Source: JAISGQ01 sp964500965 (GTDB lineage Bacteria; Bacillota; Clostridia; Oscillospirales; Acutalibacteraceae). Taken from it: a stretch of DNA of 14,517 nt. The position numbers and the translations under genes are program-made. Below the pieces are notes generated by a model. The model had not been told where the DNA came from. It saw only the letters and a list, made by a program, of their open reading frames with translations, and did not search any database. The stretch is taken from positions 1 to 14,517 of the forward strand of contig CAZCQZ010000042.1 of NCBI GenBank assembly GCA_964500965.1, written 5' to 3'. Of the stretch, positions 8,101 to 14,312 are shown one piece after another; the first letter of the stretch is position 1, and each line of letters opens with the position of its first letter.

Positions 8101-9258
8101 GCAGAATTCCTCTCTGTTTGCGGTGTCTTTCTTCACTTTTTCCGTTTTGTTCGCGGTTTTGTTTTTGCCTATATAAGCGACATAATTGTTCTTGACTTTT
8201 TTATCTCGGAAAATTTCATCATATTTTTCGGGCAGATATTTTTTCGTGAGATACTTAAGCTCTTTTAAATCATTTTTATGCTGATTGTAAACATCTACCT
8301 TTGCTTCGGAAATGCTTTGCCTGCCGTTTAATATGTCAGCCAGCACAGACCAGTCATAAACGCCTTTCAGCACCGCTATCAGTGCCGCATCATCTCCGAT
8401 GCTCTGCATAACGGCACCGATTTTTTCATCGTCCAAATTAAGCTTTACGGAATTTTCTTCAAGGTCTGCATATTCCTCTTTGCCAAACAGCTCCGCAAGT
8501 CCCGCTTTTCCTCCGCACAGCAGCTTTACCACAAGCTCGTAGTTATACTCATACTGCTCGTTTACTTCTTTCGGCACTTTTTCTTTTCCGAACAGAGCTT
8601 CCTTTAATGCCCTGGTCTTTTTGATTATGCCGAGCTTGCTCTTTAAGGCTTCTTCTACATCTGCGATATTCAATTCGCTTTTCCACGGAAGCGCATATTC
8701 TCCGTCACGACAAATAAAGTCGTTCAGACTTTCAAATACCGTTTTAAAATCAGTTACCGCATCAATATTATGCTTGTCCACTTCACTTAGAAAGTGTCCC
8801 CTGTGAGCTACGAGCCATGCACAGGCAATATATACAAGCCTTACATCATGGCTTTCTCCGCTCTGCATCAGGTCAAGTATAAGATGATGAATTGTCGGGT
8901 ATTTGTTTTCATACTCCTTTTGCTGTTTGTAAGTATCAAACAGACGTATCTTGTCATTTTCCGTTTCCGGATACAAATAGCTTTCTTTGATTCTGCGGAA
9001 AAAGTCTTCGTCTGTTTTCGCAATCTCCGGAGCAAAAAGCTCGCCAATCAGACGCACCCTCTGCTGTTTTCGGTCAAGTCTTCTGCGTGCAGAACGATAG
9101 CCTCTGCGCTCCACTGCCGTCTGCGCTTCTTCAAAAAGTGCGCTTCCCCACATGGGCTCACCTTTGAATTTGCACAAATTGTAGCTTTTGTCAGTCACCG
9201 CATACCCCACAGAATCGGTGCCTATGTCAAACCCTACATAGAACTCCTTGTTTTTCAT
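5167..9258 (-). CDS. cas9: Cas9, type II-A RNA-guided DNA endonuclease
   Basis: Cas9 cuts both strands of DNA matching the crRNA next to a PAM. From ATG 9258 it is 1363 residues, close to SpCas9 in size. RuvC-I is YVGFDIGTDS (Asp11). The Arg-rich bridge helix is about 52-75. RuvC-II is IFIEMARG (Glu783). HNH is NIEHIYPRSF (His871, Asn886, Asn895). RuvC-III is HHAKDAYLN (His1003, Asp1006). The C-terminal PAM-interacting domain carries LFGRANKVDLSLIGGG. All nuclease residues are present; the HNH residue before His871 is Glu where SpCas9 has Asp839. ATG 9258 is preferred because AAAGGAG lies 11 nt upstream. An in-frame GTG at 9291 would place that site inside the gene and lies upstream of the predicted transcript start. 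PAM preference cannot be read from the sequence. Confidence 0.98.
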   Translation of the reverse strand: MKNKEFYVGFDIGTDSVGYAVTDKSYNLCKFKGEPMWGSALFEEAQTAVERRGYRSARRRLDRKQQRVRLIGELFAPEIAKTDEDFFRRIKESYLYPETENDKIRLFDTYKQQKEYENKYPTIHHLILDLMQSGESHDVRLVYIACAWLVAHRGHFLSEVDKHNIDAVTDFKTVFESLNDFICRDGEYALPWKSELNIADVEEALKSKLGIIKKTRALKEALFGKEKVPKEVNEQYEYNYELVVKLLCGGKAGLAELFGKEEYADLEENSVKLNLDDEKIGAVMQSIGDDAALIAVLKGVYDWSVLADILNGRQSISEAKVDVYNQHKNDLKELKYLTKKYLPEKYDEIFRDKKVKNNYVAYIGKNKTANKTEKVKKDTANREEFCKYILSAFKSVKPDETDEIEYDRIKSRLEVNDFMPKQVDGDNRVIPYQIYWYELNKILENASEYLPLLKESDEDGITGAEKVLSVFEFRVPYYVGPLKEKSNPKWNHWMVRRAEGRIYPWNFESKVDLDKSEEAFISRMTNCCTYLPGEDVLPKNSLIYCAFEVLNEINNIKINGNDIPVSVKQEIYNNVFTSPNKVTPKRIKNYLVSNNYMSESDQLNGIDIAVNSSLKPFAQFKNLLTSGILNYSQVESIINRAAYSEDKARFSKWLKREYPDLSESDVKYITGLKLKNFGRLSKRLLCGIEGVDKESGEVYTSIIRAMWETNYNLMQLLSDKFTFTETINGIVGEYYGGKRKSVSERLDEMYASNSVKRPIIRTLDILKDIVKVQGQAPERIFIEMARGAKDDQKGRKDSRLQQILELYKKVRDEDIPRLTKELEDLGDTAHNRLQSDKLFLYFIQLGRCLYTGKKIEIESVLSGDGTYNIEHIYPRSFVKDDSVINNEILVDSKVNGDKSDNYPVKPEIQEKMGGYWKRLKDIGLMSDEKFKRLTRTTHFTNDEKFEFINRQLVETRQSTKAIAELLKEMYPKTEIVYVKAGLVSDFRQQFDLPKSRMVNDLHHAKDAYLNIVTGNVWHCKFSRQFWRREADNNAKVEIVFTKNVKCKEETVWNGAQDKDRVVEIARKNTAHVTKYAFCRKGGYFDQMPVSAAKGLVPLKKDRPTEIYGGYNKSTASFFVLVRYKIAKKQDIMVMPVELLYADKFLQNDAFAVEYAKKTVSDITGAVVESVEFLLNKRIIKVNTVFSLNGFKVCITGKNSGGKCICVSCLSPFKTSRENEAYIKRLESFEKKRRKNNNIVFSEKHDRISAEKNLELYDYYMDKMQNKLYKNRPTNPYDIIVKGRERFIMLSPEQQVTVLLSIQGLFGRANKVDLSLIGGGKSVGMARLSSSVSNWKKYYTDVRIIDRSTSGLFEKVSENLLELL

Positions 9259-9259
9259 G

Positions 9260-9288
9260 TTGACAAACTCTCCTTTTAGTGGTATTAT
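9260..9288 (+). promoter_or_regulatory. tracrRNA promoter (sigma-A), overlapping the cas9 ribosome-binding site
   Basis: TTGACA (9260-9265), a 17-bp spacer and TATTAT (9283-9288) form a near-consensus promoter pointing right. The predicted start is near 9295, just upstream of the anti-repeat. The -35 box begins two bases from the cas9 ATG, and the spacer contains the cas9 Shine-Dalgarno sequence in antisense. Confidence 0.8.
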
Positions 9289-9312
9289 CACAGTGTAATT
9301 TATGTCCCTTAA
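9284..9312 (-). promoter_or_regulatory. Probable cas9 operon promoter with extended -10
   Basis: On the minus strand TGTGATAAT (9292-9284) is an extended -10 (TG-n-GATAAT). The -35 position 17 bp upstream (9307-9312, TTAAGG) is poor, as is common with extended -10 sites. A start near 9277 would give a ~19-nt leader containing AAAGGAG before ATG 9258. The -10 shares five base pairs with the opposing tracrRNA -10. No better leftward promoter was seen between 9258 and 9410. Confidence 0.5.
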
Positions 9313-9409
9313 ATTACACTACGAGTTCAAATAAAATTTTTATCAACTCGTCGGATTTTCCGACTACACAGCGTGTGTAACAGAACTGACCTCTCAGGAG
9401 GTCTTTTTT
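9295..9409 (+). ncRNA. tracrRNA
   Basis: The anti-repeat is 9304-9332. Against the minus-strand repeat it forms a 6-bp lower stem (repeat GUUUGA with 9327-9332) and a bulge of GA opposite GAGU (9323-9326). A 12-bp upper stem follows (9311-9322), then 7 more pairs (9304-9310) after a 3-nt repeat bulge. The 6-bp stem and 2/4 bulge copy the SpCas9 crRNA:tracrRNA layout. TTATCAAC (9340-9347) matches the post-nexus sequence of the SpCas9 tracrRNA. Hairpins follow at 9350-9364 (GTCGG/CCGAC) and 9365-9379 (TACAC/GTGTA), then the terminator. The 5' end is predicted from the promoter; processed forms would begin inside the anti-repeat. Transcript length is about 115 nt. Confidence 0.9.
9388..9409 (+). 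terminator. tracrRNA intrinsic terminator
   Basis: The stem GACCTC/GAGGTC with a 4-nt loop (9388-9403) is followed by six T (9404-9409) and, after one G, five more T. It doubles as the last hairpin of the tracrRNA. Confidence 0.9.
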
Positions 9410-9421
9410 GTTTTTATCCGT

Positions 9422-9458
9422 GGCTGTAAAAGCTTGCGTTTTTACAGCCGCTTTTTTT
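9422..9458 (+). terminator. Second intrinsic terminator downstream of tracrRNA
   Basis: GGCTGTAAAA (9422-9431) pairs perfectly with 9440-9449, and the stem is followed by GC and seven T (9452-9458). It stands only 12 bases after the first T-run and has no gene of its own, so it is probably a back-up for tracrRNA. The T-tract is only on the plus strand, so it is not an obvious terminator for the leftward transporter gene. Confidence 0.75.
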
Positions 9459-9500
9459 AATCGCAAACAAGCTTCGGCATCATGTGGCGCTTTACGAAAA

Positions 9501-11858
9501 TTATCGCTTGTCGTTTTTCAGAGAACGAAGCGTGAGCAGGCAAATACACGATATACAGACCGTAGTAAAAATCAGCACAAGCCAGGTGAGTATCAGATTC
9601 CATGCGCCGTGCTCGTACATGAGAACAATATAGCTCTGCACCATGTTTTCAAGCTGCTGACCGCTGTAGGTCGTGCTGAGTATTCTGCGGTAATATGCAT
9701 CAATCAGCGTGTTGCAGTCCGCAATATTTCCCAGTGCCTGCATTGACCAGCGACTTGCGCAAAACCACGAAATAATATTCGTTGCACCGTCAAGAGTAAA
9801 TAATATTCCGGAAAAAAGAAGCTGAGGAATAAGAAGAATAGGTGCGAAAACCATTGCTCTGTCGGGATTTTTCGCAATCGAGGAAACAAGCAGTCCCAGC
9901 GCGGACGAGGATACCATTACAAAAAACACGGTAATGTGAATTTCTATAAACGGAACGTTACCGATTGCGCCGCTCTCCGGCATACCTACGGAAAACGCGA
10001 AAACCGCAACCGTCAGCAAGCTCTGAACAAAGCACAGCCCTGCCTGCACCAGAAGCTTTGAGGCAATGTAGGAATCAAGGCGCATATCCGACATGTATTC
10101 ACGCCGCAGTATTCCGCGTTCCTTGCATATTTCCTGAATCGAATTCATCAACCCTACCCAAACGGCTGCACAGGACAGACAGAAAAGCATCTGCTGTGAC
10201 ACAAATGTCATTTTAAAAACGTTGTCGCCTGCCACAAGAGAAAGCAGTAAAGAAATAAGTGGTCCTTGCAAAATCAAAAACGCAAGTCTGATTTTATCAT
10301 GCCACAGCAGGTTGACATAACGTTTTGCCATAACAAGCGTCTGCTTTCCGAAAGGCTTTTTTGCATTGCTGTATTCGCGTTTGACCGTTGTTTGCGTAAT
10401 CTCCGCCTGCTTTGCCTGCTTTGAGTTGTTAAAGCGGATTTCCCACCCCTGAGGGTCTTTTTCGACCTTCAGATAAGCTTCCGCAAGGTCATTTACGCCG
10501 AAAAATTCAAGCGCTCCCTTTGGCGGTCCGAAATAAGCCATATATCCGCCGCTTCCGAGAAATATCATTTTATCGCACAAATGAAGATTCTGAGTTGTAT
10601 GAGTAATGGCTACAATGGTTTTTCCTTTTCTGCTCATTTTCTGCAACAAAAGCATAAGGCTTCGTTCGGTGCCTGGGTCAAGCCCGGAGGACGGCTCATC
10701 AAGGAAGAACAGGCTGGGGTCGTCAATAAGCTCAACGGCAATGGAAGCGCGCTTTTTCTGACCGCCGGACATTTTGCGTATGAGTGTGTTTTCATGTCCG
10801 TTAAGCTCAACCATGTCAATTACCTCGGCAACTCTCGTTGCATATTCCTCATTTGTCGAGTCCGGTGACATGCGAAGCTGTGCAACATACATCAGCATTT
10901 CGTGAAGCGTAAGGTTTTCATGGACAATATCCTGCTGCGGAACGTAGCCGATAACGCTTTGCAAAACCTCATAGTTATCGTAAAGGTCAACACCGTTCAC
11001 CAGAACCGAGCCTGTTGACGGTTTGTCAAAACCGTTCAGACAATTCATCAGCGTGGATTTTCCGCTGCCCGAACCGCCGACTATCGCCACAAATTCGCAG
11101 GGCTTTATTATCAGGCTGGTATCATCGAGTATGTACTTGTTTTTTCCCTTTACGCGCACGGCACGTGAGATATTTTTCGCTACAAGCTCCAATCCGCGTG
11201 ACTCTGTTTTATAGCTCAGCAAGCCCTCGTCATTATCGAAAAGAAGCTTTGTGTTGGCAATGCAGATAAGGTCGCGGTCAACCAGCAACATCGGCTGTGT
11301 AACAGGCGTTCCGTTTAGTGTAACGGATGTTCTGCTTCCGCTTTCGGGAATAAGCACATAGCCCTCTGCCCCCTTTTTTACTCGTGCCTGCACAAGGGAA
11401 AGCGTTACGTGGTTAATGCGTATCTCGCAGTTTTCGCCTCTGCCTATTCTGGTTTCGCCGTCGCCCAGCGGATAATCTATCCAGCCCATGCCGTCATTGA
11501 AAGCATAATAAGCAATGGCTATGCCGCAAAAGCACGGCTCATCGGGGTCGTCAATGCGGATATCCGAATAATCGTTAAGCTCACCGAACGCCGTTTTTTC
11601 TCCGTTTAAATAAATACCGTTTGTGCTTGAATCGTCACAGATATAACACTTATCGCCGATTATCTCAAACCGTCCGTGATGGCGGGAAACTACCGGAGAA
11701 TTTATCACAATATCGCAATCCTCACTTCTGCCGAAAGTGACTGCTGTTTTGCCGAAAGCGGACAAAGCATATTCTTCTCTGCTGTTATCGGCATATACAA
11801 TAGTAATATTGTGCTGTGCGACTGTTTCATAGGTTGTGTTCATTTCATTTTCAGACAT
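9501..11858 (-). CDS. ABCG-like ABC transporter with two N-terminal FHA domains
   Basis: This is a 785-residue fused ATPase-permease at the membrane. FHA domain 1 (about 36-100) has the phospho-Thr-binding features GRSEDCD, SRHHG and STNGIYLNG. FHA domain 2 (about 133-200) starts RIGRGENCEIRIN, but its second motif reads TLSLVQARV instead of SRxH, so its binding may be altered. The ATPase (about 225-450) has Walker A GGSGSGKST (261-269), Q-loop VPQQD, signature MSGGQKKR (363-370), Walker B FFLDEP (384-389) and His420. The ABC2-type membrane domain follows (about 505-780), with roughly six helices. ATPase-then-permease order is the ABCG half-transporter plan, which works as a dimer. The substrate is unknown; FHA domains suggest control by Ser/Thr phosphorylation. 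AGGTGG sits 5 nt before ATG 11858. It is divergent from the next gene, and no clear leftward promoter was found. Confidence 0.92.
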   Translation of the reverse strand: MSENEMNTTYETVAQHNITIVYADNSREEYALSAFGKTAVTFGRSEDCDIVINSPVVSRHHGRFEIIGDKCYICDDSSTNGIYLNGEKTAFGELNDYSDIRIDDPDEPCFCGIAIAYYAFNDGMGWIDYPLGDGETRIGRGENCEIRINHVTLSLVQARVKKGAEGYVLIPESGSRTSVTLNGTPVTQPMLLVDRDLICIANTKLLFDNDEGLLSYKTESRGLELVAKNISRAVRVKGKNKYILDDTSLIIKPCEFVAIVGGSGSGKSTLMNCLNGFDKPSTGSVLVNGVDLYDNYEVLQSVIGYVPQQDIVHENLTLHEMLMYVAQLRMSPDSTNEEYATRVAEVIDMVELNGHENTLIRKMSGGQKKRASIAVELIDDPSLFFLDEPSSGLDPGTERSLMLLLQKMSRKGKTIVAITHTTQNLHLCDKMIFLGSGGYMAYFGPPKGALEFFGVNDLAEAYLKVEKDPQGWEIRFNNSKQAKQAEITQTTVKREYSNAKKPFGKQTLVMAKRYVNLLWHDKIRLAFLILQGPLISLLLSLVAGDNVFKMTFVSQQMLFCLSCAAVWVGLMNSIQEICKERGILRREYMSDMRLDSYIASKLLVQAGLCFVQSLLTVAVFAFSVGMPESGAIGNVPFIEIHITVFFVMVSSSALGLLVSSIAKNPDRAMVFAPILLIPQLLFSGILFTLDGATNIISWFCASRWSMQALGNIADCNTLIDAYYRRILSTTYSGQQLENMVQSYIVLMYEHGAWNLILTWLVLIFTTVCISCICLLTLRSLKNDKR

Positions 11859-11883
11859 TTTTCCACCTCATTATTTGCAGTAC

Positions 11884-11912
11884 TTGCCAACGAAAGCACT
11901 GTGTGATAGAAT
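11884..11912 (+). promoter_or_regulatory. Sigma-A promoter of the DUF2007-like gene
   Basis: TTGCCA (11884-11889), a 17-bp spacer and TAGAAT (11907-11912) preceded by TGA give an extended -10 promoter. The start would be near 11919, about 26 nt before the ATG at 11945. Confidence 0.65.
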
Positions 11913-11944
11913 ACTTGTATATTTTACCGAAAGGATTTGTAACG

Positions 11945-12427
11945 ATGAGCGAAAATGTAATCATTGTTTCTCATGCCGAAACGGAATTTGATGCAGATTG
12001 CGCTATTGCAGCCCTTGCCGACGGCGGAATAAATGCCGCAAAGCAGTATCGAAATGCGCCCGGCGGTTCAACACTCTTTGCAATGCCCGGCGGTATGGGC
12101 TTCGGAGCAACAGAGGGATACGACATACTCGTAAACAGAGATTTATATGCAAAGGCTCGTGAAATACTTATCGGCGCAGGTTTTGCCGAGCCTACAGACG
12201 AGGAGAATACGTCAGGCGAATCCGATTTTGAAAATTCGACTGATGATGAAGCAGCTTTAAATGATGCAGTTTCAGATGAAACGACTTCAGATGATGAAAT
12301 AACTCCTCGGGAATATGCCGCAGCGACAAAAGGTTCGGGTCTTATGATGATTCTTTTTCTCGTTGCCGCCGCATTGTTTATAATCGGAGTAGATAAACTC
12401 ATCGAGCTTATCAAGTCATTATTCTAA
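11945..12427 (+). CDS. DUF2007-like small protein with acidic linker and C-terminal membrane helix
   Basis: This 160-residue protein has three parts. Residues 1-82 resemble DUF2007 proteins (putative signal-transducing): a beta-alpha-beta start MSENVIIVSHAETEF, ADGGINA, then YDILVNRDLYAKAREIL. Residues 83-130 form a very acidic, Ser/Thr-rich linker. Residues 137-160 hold one hydrophobic helix (LMMILFLVAAALFIIGV) that would tail-anchor it in the membrane. The start is ATG 11945 because AAAGGA lies 9 nt upstream and the promoter ends just before it; the frame is open further upstream but that part would lie before the transcript start. It is divergent from the FHA-ABC transporter across an 86-bp gap. 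The function is unknown; a link with the transporter is only suggested by position. Confidence 0.85.
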   Translation: MSENVIIVSHAETEFDADCAIAALADGGINAAKQYRNAPGGSTLFAMPGGMGFGATEGYDILVNRDLYAKAREILIGAGFAEPTDEENTSGESDFENSTDDEAALNDAVSDETTSDDEITPREYAAATKGSGLMMILFLVAAALFIIGVDKLIELIKSLF

Positions 12428-12751
12428 ATTCAAACATAATTTTAATAATTATCCTTAAAACCGTCCTTTTTGGGGCGGTTTTTTATTTTTTGCCAAAACC
12501 CGTTATGACAAATTACAGGCTTTGAAAGATATAGAATAATACTGCTCAAAAAATTATCGCAGGTGCATCATCGGAAAAATCTGTATTTGTTTTATTTTAG
12601 CATTATCGGGAAACAATGTAAAGAGAATTAAATCAAAGCCGAAATTCGGAAAGAAAGTCCATTATCCACCTTAAAGTGTGTTTATTTCTCATGATAAAGT
12701 CAGGCTCACTGCAAAATATATATGTGCGAAATTTTACTTGCGGAGGTCATG
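12428..12751 (+). other. Intergenic gap before the SpoIVB-like gene
   Basis: Apart from the terminator at 12459-12490, this 324-base AT-rich stretch shows no gene. A forespore sigma-F/G box was looked for, because spoIVB is forespore-expressed in Bacillus, but none was clear. TTACAG...AATAAT near 12512-12540 is only a weak sigma-A candidate. The ribosome-binding site GGAGG of the next gene is at 12742-12746. Confidence 0.5.
12459..12490 (+). terminator. Terminator of the DUF2007-like gene
   Basis: AACCGTCC (12459-12466) pairs with GGGCGGTT (12473-12480), including one G-U pair, around a short T-rich loop. Six T precede a further T-rich run up to 12491. Confidence 0.85.
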
Positions 12752-13957
12752 ATGAAAAGGAAATTTAAAATTATTTTTTCTGTTCTGCTCTCCGTCCTTG
12801 CACTTACAATAGCATCGGGCATTTACGTAAGAGAGACAACTCCCGACACGCTTTATGTGATAAGAGGACAGTCGGTACAGATAGACACAGGATTTATATA
12901 TACAACGTTTTCTTCGGATAATGCTGTCGTCAGTGCAGACAGCAGAGGGATTAAAACCTACAGCACAACGCTGAAGCTTTTCGGATTTATACCGGTAAAA
13001 AATATCGACACCAGAATTATTGAGGCAAAAAAGCTTTGCCTTTCGGGAAATTCCTTTGGTATAAAGCTGTACACAGAGGGCGTTGTGATAATCGGACTTG
13101 AATCCGTTGCCGCAGAGGGCGGCAAGTGCTGTCCTGCAACCAGTGCCGGACTTTCGGTTGGTGATTCTATTATAGAAGTTGACGGCGTAGAAGTCTCCTC
13201 TGCCTCACAGCTTTCCGATTTAGTGTCGGACAGCAAGGGTGAAATAATGTGTCTGACCGTCGCCAAAACAGACGGAACAATCGCCCAAAGCAGACTGTCA
13301 CCGGTTTACTGCGGAGATGACGGCTGTTATAAAGCAGGTATGTGGGTACGTGACAGTGTTGCCGGAATCGGAACGCTTACCTATGTTGACCCCGATACCG
13401 GTATTTTCGGCGGACTTGGCCACGGTATATGCGATACCGATACCGGCAAACTCATGCCGTTCGGCGGCGGTGAAATAGTATCGGTTGTAATAACGGGCGT
13501 TACAAAGGGCACGGAGGGTTTACCCGGCGAGCTCCACGGCTATTTCGGTGATGAAACTCTGGGCACGCTTACCGATAACAGCAGCACCGGTGTTTTCGGC
13601 GTTATGAACAGCGAAGATTTTGTGTCCGATAAGCTGTACGATATTTGTCTCAAACAGGATATTAAGGAAGGAAAGGCGCAGATATTAACAACTGTCCCCG
13701 GTAAAAGTGAACCGCAGTTTTACGATGTGGTTATCGAACGACTTAATTACAACAGCAAAAATCCGGGCAAAAACATGGTGATTAGAATTACCGACGAGGA
13801 GCTTATTAAGGCAACAGGCGGCATAGTTCAGGGAATGAGCGGCAGCCCCATAATTCAGGACGGTAAAATTGTCGGCGCGGTAACTCACGTTTTTGTAAAC
13901 GACCCGACAAGGGGTTATGGAATTTTTATTGAAAATATGCTGGATACGGCAGGGTAA
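12752..13957 (+). CDS. spoIVB: SpoIVB-like serine peptidase (S55 family) with PDZ domain
   Basis: SpoIVB is secreted by the forespore into the intermembrane space, where in Bacillus it cleaves SpoIVFA and so releases SpoIVFB to process pro-sigma-K. This 401-residue version has an N-terminal membrane anchor/signal (about 6-25). A PDZ domain follows at about 105-182 (SAGLSVGDSIIEVDGVEV). The S55 peptidase domain is about 190-401, with His224 in GGLGHGICD and the catalytic Ser364 in GMSGSPIIQDGK; Asp348 may be the third residue. Length is close to the Bacillus protein. The second of two adjacent ATGs (12752) is chosen because GGAGG lies 5 nt before it but only 2 nt before the first. Many clostridia carry spo0A just downstream of spoIVB. 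Here an unrelated gene pair follows, so this may be a paralogue or a rearranged locus. Confidence 0.9.
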   Translation: MKRKFKIIFSVLLSVLALTIASGIYVRETTPDTLYVIRGQSVQIDTGFIYTTFSSDNAVVSADSRGIKTYSTTLKLFGFIPVKNIDTRIIEAKKLCLSGNSFGIKLYTEGVVIIGLESVAAEGGKCCPATSAGLSVGDSIIEVDGVEVSSASQLSDLVSDSKGEIMCLTVAKTDGTIAQSRLSPVYCGDDGCYKAGMWVRDSVAGIGTLTYVDPDTGIFGGLGHGICDTDTGKLMPFGGGEIVSVVITGVTKGTEGLPGELHGYFGDETLGTLTDNSSTGVFGVMNSEDFVSDKLYDICLKQDIKEGKAQILTTVPGKSEPQFYDVVIERLNYNSKNPGKNMVIRITDEELIKATGGIVQGMSGSPIIQDGKIVGAVTHVFVNDPTRGYGIFIENMLDTAG

Positions 13958-13961
13958 CATC

Positions 13962-13990
13962 ATGGGGAGGCACAGCTTCCCCATATTTTT
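13962..13990 (+). terminator. Terminator of the SpoIVB-like gene
   Basis: ATGGGGA (from 13962) pairs with TCCCCAT (ending 13984) and is followed by ATATTTTT. It ends one base before the -35 box of the next promoter. Confidence 0.75.
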
Positions 13991-13991
13991 G

Positions 13992-14020
13992 TTGACAATG
14001 TCACGATACCGTGATATAAT
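13992..14020 (+). promoter_or_regulatory. Near-perfect sigma-A promoter with palindromic operator, DUF4160-DUF2442 operon
   Basis: TTGACA (13992-13997), 17 bp, then TATAAT (14015-14020) with an upstream TGA: both boxes are perfect consensus. The spacer contains the inverted repeat TCACG-ATAC-CGTGA (14001-14014), ending at the -10. A protein bound there would block polymerase, so a strong but repressed promoter is inferred. Confidence 0.85.
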
Positions 14021-14046
14021 GACAGCAAAAGGAGGTTGATTTCACA

Positions 14047-14301
14047 ATGCCTGTTTTATCAAGGTTTTACGGAATTATTATCAGAATGTATTTCCTGCAA
14101 AGCGAACACAATCCACCTCACATCCATGCGATTTATAACGAGGATGTTGCGGCAATCGATTTCATGACCGGCGAAGTCATTGAAGGTCAGCTTCCCCAGA
14201 AAGCACTGGCTATGGTGCGAGAGTGGCTTGCTATCCACAAAGATACTTTGCAGGAAATTTGGAGTACCCAGGAATTTAAGAAAATTCCTCCGTTGGAGTA
14301 A
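14047..14301 (+). CDS. DUF4160 family protein
   Basis: This is an 84-residue DUF4160 protein. The family signature is clear: MPVLSRFYGIIIRMYF at the start, the HNPPHIHA metal-site-like motif (residues 21-28), DFMTGEVIEGQLP and a C-terminal helix KALAMVREWLAIHKDTL. DUF4160 genes are very often followed by DUF2442 genes and the pairs are discussed as possible toxin-antitoxin-like modules, but no biochemical role is established to my knowledge. AAAAGGAGG (14027-14035) serves as ribosome-binding site. The DUF2442 gene starts 11 bases after its stop, so the two form an operon. Confidence 0.9.
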   Translation: MPVLSRFYGIIIRMYFLQSEHNPPHIHAIYNEDVAAIDFMTGEVIEGQLPQKALAMVREWLAIHKDTLQEIWSTQEFKKIPPLE

Positions 14302-14312
14302 GGAGGCAGTTT

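Noticed and set aside
9259..9291. An 11-residue longer Cas9 starting at GTG 9291
   Set aside because: It would start upstream of the predicted transcript start and put the AAAGGAG site inside the gene. The ATG at 9258 has that site at normal distance and gives the usual short lead to RuvC-I.
9270..9291. Possible degenerate CRISPR repeat (CTTTTAGT...TTAT) at the cas9 start
   Set aside because: Only seven contiguous bases match the repeat start, and the segment is already explained by the ribosome-binding site and promoter.
9408..9746. Open reading frame on the plus strand downstream of the tracrRNA
   Set aside because: It begins in a terminator T-run, runs through a second terminator and is mostly antisense to the transporter gene. 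It shows no protein family features.
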